Positions 57,354 through 64,000 of a stretch of DNA of 64,000 nt are shown in pieces. The position numbers and the translations under genes were made by a program. The DNA comes from Vibrio kanaloae (GTDB lineage: Bacteria > Pseudomonadota > Gammaproteobacteria > Enterobacterales > Vibrionaceae), in contig NZ_AP025497.1 of assembly GCF_024347535.1 (NCBI RefSeq), positions 3,110,146 to 3,174,145 of the forward strand, read 5' to 3'. Under the pieces are notes generated by a model that worked only from the letters and a program-made list of their open reading frames with translations, was not told the origin of the DNA and ran no database searches. Position 1 is the first letter of the stretch. The number at the start of each line of letters is the position of its first letter.

Positions 57354-58715
57354 TTATTTACCAATACAGAATGAAGAGAATATACGACCTAAAAGATCAT
57401 CTGAGCTGAACTCACCAGTAATCTCATTAAGATGCTGTTGGGTGATACGTAGCTCTTCCGCCAAGATCTCTCCTGCCATGTAACCTTCAAGCTGTTGTTT
57501 GCCGATATCTAGGTGATCCGATGCTCTTTCTAAGGCGTCCAAGTGACGGCGACGTGCCATGAAGCCACCTTCATGGCCACCAGCAAAGCCCATGCATTCT
57601 TTTAGATGGCTACGTAGTGCATCGATACCTTCGCCTGTTTTAGCTGATAAGCGAATCAAGGTCGGATCGTTAACGTGACAAATTCCTAGCTCTTCACTGG
57701 TTTGGTCCGCTTTATTGCGAATCACCGTCATGCCTATGTTATTTGGTAAACGATCAACGAAATCTGGCCAAATATCTTTTGGATCAGTGGCACCTGTAGT
57801 CGTTCCGTCCACCATAAATAAAACACGGTCTGCCTGAGAAATTTCTTCCCAAGCGCGTTCTATACCGATTCTTTCTACTTCATCGGAAGCATCACGTAGG
57901 CCTGCGGTATCGATAATATGCAATGGCATGCCATCGATATGGATATGTTCACGAAGCACATCTCGTGTGGTACCGGCAATATCGGTCACAATCGCAGACT
58001 CTTTGCCTGATAGTGCGTTCAATAGACTGGATTTCCCAGCGTTTGGACGGCCTGCTATCACCACCTTCATACCTTCACGCATGATTGCGCCTTGGTTGGC
58101 TTCTTGGCGTACGGATTCGAGGTTGTCGATGATAGCCTGTAAGTCAGCACTTACTTTGCCGTCAGCAAGGAAATCGATTTCTTCTTCAGGGAAGTCGATC
58201 GCTGCTTCAACATAGATTCGCAGATGAATCAGTGAATCGACCAGCGTGTTAATGCGCTTAGAGAACTCACCTTGTAGTGATTGAAGCGCCGATTTTGCTG
58301 CTTCTTCTGAACTTGCATCAATTAAGTCAGCAATCGCTTCGGCTTGCGTTAAGTCCATTTTGTCGTTCAAGAAGGCACGCTCAGAGAACTCACCTGGACG
58401 CGCGGCACGTACACCTGAGATAGTTAGGATGCGTTTGATTAGCATGTCCATAACCACTGGGCCACCGTGGCCTTGCAGCTCTAACACGTCTTCGCCAGTG
58501 AACGAATGTGGGTTAGGGAAGTAAAGCGCGATACCTTGGTCGAGCTCGATGCCATCGGCAGATTTGAAAGGCAAGTACTCAGCGTAGCGAGGCTTAAGTG
58601 TTTTTCCTGTTAGTTCTAGGGCAACCTGAGTCGCCAATGGGCCGGAAACGCGGATAATACCGACGCCACCACGTCCGGGCGCGGTCGCTTGAGCAACAAT
58701 CGTATCTGTAGTCAT
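57354..58715 (-). CDS. mnmE: tRNA modification GTPase MnmE (TrmE)
   Basis: A 453-residue GTPase, partner of MnmG in U34 modification. An N-terminal tetrahydrofolate-binding domain ([20 protein letters not shown]) and a helical domain surround the G domain, with [14 protein letters not shown] near residue 221, DTAG and NKAD. The chain ends with the CIGK motif. The start at 58715 gives the family N-terminus; an upstream ATG at 58733 has no support. Confidence 0.97.
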   Translation of the reverse strand: MTTDTIVAQATAPGRGGVGIIRVSGPLATQVALELTGKTLKPRYAEYLPFKSADGIELDQGIALYFPNPHSFTGEDVLELQGHGGPVVMDMLIKRILTISGVRAARPGEFSERAFLNDKMDLTQAEAIADLIDASSEEAAKSALQSLQGEFSKRINTLVDSLIHLRIYVEAAIDFPEEEIDFLADGKVSADLQAIIDNLESVRQEANQGAIMREGMKVVIAGRPNAGKSSLLNALSGKESAIVTDIAGTTRDVLREHIHIDGMPLHIIDTAGLRDASDEVERIGIERAWEEISQADRVLFMVDGTTTGATDPKDIWPDFVDRLPNNIGMTVIRNKADQTSEELGICHVNDPTLIRLSAKTGEGIDALRSHLKECMGFAGGHEGGFMARRRHLDALERASDHLDIGKQQLEGYMAGEILAEELRITQQHLNEITGEFSSDDLLGRIFSSFCIGK

Positions 58716-58793
58716 AGGTGTGCCTGCTAGCATGTGAAGGCCAAAAAGGGGCGTTCACGATTAATCAATTAGCTGAATTGTAATCAGCTAAAA

Positions 58794-58820
58794 ACAAAAA
58801 GGCGACCTTTTGGTCGCCTT
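58794..58820 (-). terminator. Terminator of the rpmH-yidC transcript
   Basis: GGCGACC-aaaa-GGTCGCC with T-run on the minus strand, right after yidC. It uses the same GGCGACC arm as the atp terminator. Confidence 0.88.
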
Positions 58821-58845
58821 TCTTTATCTCTTTCTATTCTCGAAC

Positions 58846-60465
58846 TTACTTAGAATGTAAGCCTTTCTTTTCCAGCGCGCGGTAGATAAGCGTTTGCTGA
58901 ATCAGAGTTACGATGTTCGATACTAGCCAGTAAAGAACCAGACCTGAAGGGAAGAACAGGAAGAAGAATGTGAACATAACCGGCATAAAGGTCATGATCT
59001 TCTGCTGCATTGGATCCGTTACCGTTGTCGGGCTCATCTTCTGGATTAGGAACATTGAAGCACCCATCAGAAGTGGCAAGATGTAGTATGGGTCTTGCGC
59101 TGAAAGGTCAGTAATCCAACCGAAAAACGGTGAGTGACGCAGTTCTACAGACTCCATTAATGCCCAGTATAGCGAAATAAATATAGGCATTTGTAAGATG
59201 ATAGGTAAACAGCCACCTAGTGGGTTTACTTTCTCTTTCTTGTACAACTCCATCATTTCTTGGCTCATGCGTTGACGGTCGTCGCCAATACGCTCACGCA
59301 TTGCAGTCAGCTTAGGCTGAAGCATGCGCATTTTCGCCATAGATGTGTACTGGGCTTTCGTTAGTGGGTACATAGCACCACGAACGATAAATGTTAGACA
59401 GATGATTGCCAGACCCCAGTTCACAACGATGCCTTGAATGAACGAAAGCAGAGTATGAAGTGGTTTAGCAATGAACCACAACCAACCGTAGTCAACTACT
59501 AGGTCTAGGCTTGGTGCAACAGCAGCCATTTGATCTTGAAGTTTAGGACCAACCCAAAGTGTTGCTTTGAAGCTCGCTTCGTCGCCAGTCGCGATGGTCT
59601 TGTTCGGCATGCGCACACCGATGTCACCAAGGTTTCCGATTACACGAGTGTAAAGGTTGCTGCCTGCTTCGTCGCGTGGGATCCATGCACTTGCAAAGTA
59701 GTGTTGAATCATCGCAGCCCAACCCTGACCATTTGCTAGGTTAAGAGACAGGTTGCGATCTTGCATGTCGTCGAAGCTGTATTTTTTGTAACGCGTATCT
59801 TCCGTAGAGTAAGCACCACCACGGTACGTTGGCATGGTTAGGCTACCGCCGTCATCCATAACGTTTTGACGTAGGTGAGCGTACATGCCGAATGTCGCGT
59901 TGTTACCAGAATTGTTGATTACATCGTATTCAACGTCAATCGCGTAGCTGCCGCGCTTAAGTACGAATGTTTTTGTGTAATCAAGGCCGTTCGCTTGGTA
60001 AGTCATTGGGATGCGTAGTTCATCTTGACCTTCAGCTAGAGTAAAGCTGTCTGCTGAAACCGTATAGCTAGGGCGGTTCGTGCTGCTTAAATCGATACCT
60101 TGAGGACCCACTAGACCGCTTTGAGCGATAAATTGGTGACCAGGTTCGTTTTTAAGAAGAACAAAAGTGTCTTCAGAATCGAACTCAGCAGAGTAATCAT
60201 TAAGGTTCGCTTTAACGACATCACCACCAACCGTATCAATTGACAGCGTCAGTACATCAGTTGTTACTGTGATAGCTTTTGCAGCAGCAACTTGACCTGG
60301 AGCTGGGTCTAGATCATCTGCATAAGATGGTGCTGGTAGTGTGCTGCCAGATTGTGCCTGCTCAACCGCTTGTGGAGCTGGGTTCTTCGCTACGTTCCAT
60401 TGTTGGAAAAGTAGGAAAGAAACCAAAGCCAATGCGATTAACAGGATATTACGTTGAGAATCCAT
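58846..60465 (-). CDS. yidC: Membrane protein insertase YidC
   Basis: A 539-residue Oxa1-family insertase. It has an N-terminal membrane anchor (residues 5-20), a large periplasmic beta-domain (about 60-330) and five C-terminal membrane segments with the conserved Arg in [15 protein letters not shown]. Helps insert small proteins such as AtpE. Begins two bases after the yidD stop. Confidence 0.97.
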   Translation of the reverse strand: MDSQRNILLIALALVSFLLFQQWNVAKNPAPQAVEQAQSGSTLPAPSYADDLDPAPGQVAAAKAITVTTDVLTLSIDTVGGDVVKANLNDYSAEFDSEDTFVLLKNEPGHQFIAQSGLVGPQGIDLSSTNRPSYTVSADSFTLAEGQDELRIPMTYQANGLDYTKTFVLKRGSYAIDVEYDVINNSGNNATFGMYAHLRQNVMDDGGSLTMPTYRGGAYSTEDTRYKKYSFDDMQDRNLSLNLANGQGWAAMIQHYFASAWIPRDEAGSNLYTRVIGNLGDIGVRMPNKTIATGDEASFKATLWVGPKLQDQMAAVAPSLDLVVDYGWLWFIAKPLHTLLSFIQGIVVNWGLAIICLTFIVRGAMYPLTKAQYTSMAKMRMLQPKLTAMRERIGDDRQRMSQEMMELYKKEKVNPLGGCLPIILQMPIFISLYWALMESVELRHSPFFGWITDLSAQDPYYILPLLMGASMFLIQKMSPTTVTDPMQQKIMTFMPVMFTFFFLFFPSGLVLYWLVSNIVTLIQQTLIYRALEKKGLHSK

Positions 60466-60467
60466 CG

Positions 60468-60725
60468 TTATTTATCTCTGTCTTGTTTTGGGACTGGTGG
60501 AACGGGGTCAAAGCCACCTTCATTCAAAGGATGGCATTTTAATAGACGTTTGCCTGATAACCAACACCCTTTTACAAAACCGTGAGCTTTCAACGCTTCT
60601 ATCGCATATAAAGAGCAGGTTGGAGTAAATCGGCAGCGTGGGCCGATGAGTGGACTAATAAACCATCTATAAAAATAGATGGGTATTAGCGCTATCCACG
60701 CGAAGGGCGAGACAGGCGAAGCCAT
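60468..60725 (-). CDS. yidD: Membrane protein insertion factor YidD
   Basis: An 85-residue protein with three conserved cysteines ([16 protein letters not shown]) and an N-terminal amphipathic or membrane helix. It assists YidC-dependent insertion. Its start lies inside rnpA, giving a 34-base overlap, an arrangement seen in many bacteria. Confidence 0.95.
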   Translation of the reverse strand: MASPVSPFAWIALIPIYFYRWFISPLIGPRCRFTPTCSLYAIEALKAHGFVKGCWLSGKRLLKCHPLNEGGFDPVPPVPKQDRDK

Positions 60726-61048
60726 AATTTGTCGAGTAGCTTGAACATTTCTTCATTGCTTAAATCTTGCGCGCTCTTTTTAGCGATTACAACAAAATCT
60801 TTGTTAGGGAGTTTGTGTTGAGTGTTACGAAAGCTTTCACGAGTAAGACGCTTGAATCGATTACGACCCACGGCGGTTTTAATCTGCTTTTTCGGAACGG
60901 CTAATCCAAGACGAGGATTTGAAAGAGAGTTATTTCGAGCAATGATGGTGAAATGAGGGGAGCCAGCTCGATGAGCTTGCTTGAAGACATTTTGATAATG
61001 TTCGGGAGTTAACAAGCGTAACTCCCGACCGAAGGCTAGCTTATTCAA
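60692..61048 (-). CDS. rnpA: Ribonuclease P protein component RnpA
   Basis: A 118-residue basic protein that binds RNase P RNA for 5' maturation of tRNAs. The RNR motif is [14 protein letters not shown], preceded by [13 protein letters not shown]. No ATG fits; two in-frame TTG codons lie at 61048 and 61057. I chose 61048 because it gives [13 protein letters not shown], the family N-terminus. It starts 12 bases after rpmH. Confidence 0.93.
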   Translation of the reverse strand: MNKLAFGRELRLLTPEHYQNVFKQAHRAGSPHFTIIARNNSLSNPRLGLAVPKKQIKTAVGRNRFKRLTRESFRNTQHKLPNKDFVVIAKKSAQDLSNEEMFKLLDKLWLRLSRPSRG

Positions 61049-61060
61049 AATAATCAAAGA

Positions 61061-61195
61061 TTACTTAGAAAGACGCTTACGGCCTTTTGCACGACGTGCA
61101 TTGATTGTTGCGCGACCGTTCTTAGTAGCCATGCGAGCACGGAAACCGTGTGTACGCTTACGCTTTAGAACTGTAGGTTGAAAAGTGCGTTTCAT
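61061..61195 (-). CDS. rpmH: Ribosomal protein L34
   Basis: A 44-residue, highly basic protein beginning [18 protein letters not shown] and ending KGRKRLSK. It is the standard L34 and the first gene of rpmH-rnpA-yidD-yidC. In E. coli dnaA is its upstream neighbour; here it is an ABC transporter. Confidence 0.98.
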   Translation of the reverse strand: MKRTFQPTVLKRKRTHGFRARMATKNGRATINARRAKGRKRLSK

Positions 61196-61307
61196 TGTAA
61201 TTACCTTACTGATCAGTAGTTTTAGGTTTTTGTTAAACCCGGCGTGGGTATTTTTTCTCTTCTTTATATAAGAAAGGAAAACCGACGCCTCTCAACAAAG
61301 AGGCGGA

Positions 61308-61336
61308 ATTGTAATCACTGTCACAAAAAGTGTCAA
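61308..61336 (-). promoter_or_regulatory. rpmH promoter
   Basis: TTGACA (61331-61336), a 17-base spacer and TACAAT (61308-61313) on the minus strand. The start region is G/C-rich (CCGCCTC), as in growth-rate-controlled promoters. A hairpin CGCCTCT/AGAGGCG (61286-61305) overlaps the predicted transcript start. A second TATAAT-like -10 lies near 61367. Confidence 0.8.
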
Positions 61337-61401
61337 TGATTGGGTTAACTAAAATTCCGGTCGGGGGATTATACGTAGAATAACTAAAATCACAAGGATC
61401 C

Positions 61402-62139
61402 TTAGTCGATCCCAACCTTGTTTAAGAATTTCTTTAATTTAGGATCTTGTGGATTACCAAAAATATCCTGTGGAGATCCCTGTTCGACAATGTGGCCATC
61501 AGCCATGAAGATCACTCTATCTGCGACCTCTCTCGCGAACTGCATTTCATGGGTAACCACCAGCATGGTTTGATGCTGATTTGCTAATTTTTTCATTAGG
61601 TTAAGTACTTCGCCAACCCACTCAGGATCAAGCGCTGATGTAGGTTCATCAAACAACAAGAGCTCTGGCTGAAGTGCCATCGCTCGGCCAATACCAACCC
61701 GTTGTTGTTGGCCGCCAGAGAGCGCTGCTGGGTAACTGTCCGATCTGTCACCTAAACCAATGTCATCGAGTATTTGTTGTGCTTTTTCATGGGCTTGTTT
61801 ACTTTTCCAACCTCGAACAGTAATCAAACCTTCAGCAATGTTCTGCTTAGCCGTTTGGTGAGCAAATAGCGCATAATTTTGGAACACAAACCCCGTCTTA
61901 CGACGCAGTGCAAGCACCTCTGATTTGGTATGTTTCTGAACATCCACCTTGATATCATCGATCGAAATCGTACCTTGATCGGCTTGCTCTAGAAAATTAA
62001 CACAACGCAGTAAGGTAGATTTACCAGTACCACTTGAACCTATGATGACAATGATCTCGCCTTGCTTGATTTCTAGGTCGATCCCTTTCAATACTTCAGT
62101 GTCACCAAATTGTTTGTGGATATTTTGTAATTTGATCAT
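61402..62139 (-). CDS. Polar amino-acid ABC transporter, ATP-binding protein
   Basis: A 245-residue ATPase with Walker A GSSGTGKST (near residue 35), signature LSGGQQQRVGIGRA and Walker B LLLFDEPTSALDP. Of the GlnQ/HisP/TcyN type that drives amino-acid import. Its start overlaps the permease stop by 4 bases (ATGA). The substrate cannot be set from the ATPase. Confidence 0.93.
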   Translation of the reverse strand: MIKLQNIHKQFGDTEVLKGIDLEIKQGEIIVIIGSSGTGKSTLLRCVNFLEQADQGTISIDDIKVDVQKHTKSEVLALRRKTGFVFQNYALFAHQTAKQNIAEGLITVRGWKSKQAHEKAQQILDDIGLGDRSDSYPAALSGGQQQRVGIGRAMALQPELLLFDEPTSALDPEWVGEVLNLMKKLANQHQTMLVVTHEMQFAREVADRVIFMADGHIVEQGSPQDIFGNPQDPKLKKFLNKVGID

Positions 62140-62807
62140 CGTACGTACGCCTTATTCAGTTTCACTTCGGCCCAAATTTGAATACGAGTAAGGATAACCA
62201 CCACGCCCCAATAAATCAGCGCTACCGCTAAGAAAGCTTCGAAGAAGCGAAAACTTGAAGAGGCTTCCATCTGAGCTTTAGCCATGATCTCAGCGACACC
62301 TAAAGTGAAAGCAAGCGAAGTCGACTTAATCATGTCAATGAAGTAGTTCATCAATGACGGCAATGCGACGCGGGTTGCTTGAGGTAAGATGATTCGGCGC
62401 ATCGCTTGACTGGTTGTCATGCCCACAGATAGGCTGGCTTCCATTTGACTACGGTCAATACCGATAATCGCGGCACGAATACTTTCTGCCATGTAGGCGG
62501 CAAAGTGCAGAGTTAAGCCTATGACGGCAGCGCTGAAGGCATCTAGACCAACCATCCACGGGAACACTTGTGGTAAGCCGTAATAAAGAAGAAATAACTG
62601 TACTAGCAGTGGGGTGCCGCGAAAGAAGCTGATGTACAGTTGGCTCAACTGATCGAGTACTGGGATTTTGAATACACGAATGTTTGCCAGTATCAAAGAG
62701 AGAATCAGAGCAAAGAACAAACCCCAAGTTGCCATCTCCATGGTCGTGCCAAGATACTTCAGCAGTATTGGCAGCAGCTCTAGCATGTAATTAAAATCAA
62801 ATCCCAT
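62136..62807 (-). CDS. Polar amino-acid ABC transporter, permease
   Basis: A 223-residue HisM/GlnP-type permease with about five membrane segments. The N-terminal GTTMEMATWGLFFALIL and the EAA loop (EASLSVGMTTSQAMRRIILP) that contacts the ATPase are present. Only one permease gene is found, so it would act as a homodimer, as in cystine and glutamine systems. Confidence 0.93.
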   Translation of the reverse strand: MGFDFNYMLELLPILLKYLGTTMEMATWGLFFALILSLILANIRVFKIPVLDQLSQLYISFFRGTPLLVQLFLLYYGLPQVFPWMVGLDAFSAAVIGLTLHFAAYMAESIRAAIIGIDRSQMEASLSVGMTTSQAMRRIILPQATRVALPSLMNYFIDMIKSTSLAFTLGVAEIMAKAQMEASSSFRFFEAFLAVALIYWGVVVILTRIQIWAEVKLNKAYVR

Positions 62808-62883
62808 AATCTATCTCATATTTTTATTGGAAGTGTTGTTCTATTTGGAAATACTGTTATATCAGGCTTTTAATCAGTAATAC

Positions 62884-62920
62884 AAAAACAAAAAGCCCAC
62901 CGCTGTATAAAGCAGTGGGC
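62884..62920 (-). terminator. Internal terminator between binding protein and permease
   Basis: GCCCACTGCT-ttatac-AGCGGTGGGC, one mismatch, then TTTTTG on the minus strand. It probably lowers permease and ATPase output relative to the binding protein. Confidence 0.75.
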
Positions 62921-62942
62921 CTTAAATGGAACGAGTGAGTTA

Positions 62943-63692
62943 TTACTTTTGGGTAATATCCGCCCCAAACCATTTCTGAGAGATACCTTCTAGCGTGCCA
63001 TCGGCGCGCATTGTTGCTAATGCTTGGTTTACTTCAGCTTGCAGTTTTTTACCCTTGTCGTTGTCAACGAAAGGCCAAGCGTTTTCAATGGTTTCGAATG
63101 GCTGACCTGCTAGCTGCAATGGTAGACCTGTCTTCTTAATAAGCTCTAGTGCTGAAAGGCGATCCATTACGAATGCATCGGCACGGCCGAGTGCTACATC
63201 ATGTTCAATACCTGTATCGTAGGTTTTTACATTGATTTTGCCATCTTTGTCATAGCTACGAAGCAGTTGTTCGAAGTTTGAACCCAGGTTTACCGCAACC
63301 GTCTTGCCATGTAAGTCTTCGATGCCTTTGATGCTGTCGTTACCTTTACGAACGGTAATCTGTGCGCCATCTACTACGTATGGATCTGCGAATAGATATT
63401 TCGCTTTACGTGCATCCGTCATTGTAATTTGGTTTGAGATCGTATCAATTCGACCCGTTTCAAGAAGACCAAACAGACCTGAAAAGTTTGCAGTCACGTA
63501 TTCGATCTTGTAGTCGTTACGTTTACCAATCTCATCCCATAAATCCACTTCAAAACCTTGTAGCTGGTCTTGTTTAACGAAAGTGAACGGGAAGTAGCGA
63601 CCAGACATGCCGACTTTAACTTCAGTCGCAGCTTGAACAGTAGCAGCAGAGAGTGCGATAGCCGCAATTGCAGCCTTAACCCAGTTATTCAT
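62943..63692 (-). CDS. Polar amino-acid ABC transporter, periplasmic binding protein
   Basis: A 249-residue family 3 binding protein with a signal peptide (MNNWVKAAIAAIALSAATVQA). Core motifs are GRYFPFTFVKQDQLQGFEVD, NQITMTDARKAKYLFADPY and a C-terminal GISQKWFGADIT. It resembles the cystine-binding TcyJ (FliY) family as I recall it, including ADAFVMDRLSALELIKKTG. Cystine or another polar amino acid is the likely ligand. The start at 63692 has a GGAG site; the longer frame to 63854 lacks one and hides the signal peptide. Confidence 0.9.
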   Translation of the reverse strand: MNNWVKAAIAAIALSAATVQAATEVKVGMSGRYFPFTFVKQDQLQGFEVDLWDEIGKRNDYKIEYVTANFSGLFGLLETGRIDTISNQITMTDARKAKYLFADPYVVDGAQITVRKGNDSIKGIEDLHGKTVAVNLGSNFEQLLRSYDKDGKINVKTYDTGIEHDVALGRADAFVMDRLSALELIKKTGLPLQLAGQPFETIENAWPFVDNDKGKKLQAEVNQALATMRADGTLEGISQKWFGADITQK

Positions 63693-64000
63693 TTGGTAAC
63701 TCCTTATATTTATGGGATTGGATGTTACTGTGAAATGGCTCAATAGAATAAATAACCAGATGTTATTAACCATAACTATATCGTATTCTAATTTGGGGAT
63801 AACTCGCAAGGATCCGGGCATAAGTAGATCATTGTGTGAGTAAATTAGGGGCAATATGTGTGGATCTAACTCTTTTCATCCAACTTACTGTGAATAACTT
63901 GGATCTTATTCACTGAATTTGTGATCAATCACTGGCGATCTTACTTATCAACAGGTAAAATCAACGGTCATTTCACATAACTTAAATAGAGTGGGGCACC
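63693..64000. promoter_or_regulatory. Right-edge region with DnaA-box-like sites, probably leading to dnaA
   Basis: 308 bases with no ORF. Contains TTATTCACA on the minus strand at 63889-63897, near-matches TTATTCACT at 63906 and TTATCAACA at 63946, and several GATC sites. This looks like an autoregulated dnaA promoter region. Placement of dnaA beyond the edge is inferred from other Vibrios. Confidence 0.5.

Overview
The window is about 64 kb of the large chromosome of a Vibrio, spanning the replication-origin neighbourhood. The evidence is the origin between mnmG and mioC with E. coli-like DnaA boxes, the parAB and atp cluster beside it, the rRNA spacer set Glu-Lys-Ala-Val, dnaA not lying next to rpmH, and protein sequences that resemble remembered Vibrio orthologues throughout. 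My recollection of the proteins suggests the Splendidus clade, but that is inference only. Apart from two small unidentified reading frames, nearly every gene is a recognisable housekeeping gene. There is no phage, insertion sequence, integron or CRISPR array.

Layout. (1) 1-2216: ilvC (cut by the left edge) and its divergent activator ilvY. (2) 2234-8550: a complete minus-strand rRNA operon, 16S-Glu-Lys-Ala-Val-23S-5S-Ser, with tandem promoters and a terminator. (3) 8671-23779: the block found next to rrnD in E. coli (yrdA, yrdB, aroE, tsaC, yrdD, smg, dprA, def, fmt, rsmB, trkA), here interrupted by hemF and by a divergent purEK operon, with trkH directly after trkA. (4) 23776-30839: an accessory stretch with a HlyIII-type membrane protein, a Spo0M-like protein, two unannotated small ORFs with a terminator, then yihD-ccoG-srkA-dsbA and a DUF2860 outer-membrane protein. 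(5) 30849-39231: comM (minus) divergent from a complete attenuator-controlled ilvGMEDA operon. (6) 39281-43464: a LysR/MFS pair resembling PunR/PunC and a GAF-GGDEF diguanylate cyclase. (7) 43498-51972: glmU and the nine-gene atp operon, all minus. (8) 52165-61195: parB, parA, rsmG, mnmG, oriC, mioC, mnmE, yidC, yidD, rnpA and rpmH, all minus. (9) 61402-63692: a polar amino-acid ABC transporter, followed by a DnaA-box-bearing region at the right edge that probably leads into dnaA outside the window.

The genes form coherent modules. Branched-chain amino-acid synthesis is split between ilvC/ilvY and ilvGMEDA at the two ends of the left half. Translation start and maturation functions (def, fmt, rsmB, tsaC) sit with the rRNA operon. 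Genome maintenance (oriC, parAB), ATP synthesis and membrane-protein insertion surround the origin. The items most worth a second look are the two-ORF small-protein cassette at 25521-25858, a perfect 15-bp hairpin at the predicted transcription start of rRNA promoter P1, repeated TTCACTTT hairpins in the rRNA spacers, and an oriC with an extra fifth DnaA box. I found no clearly novel multi-gene system.
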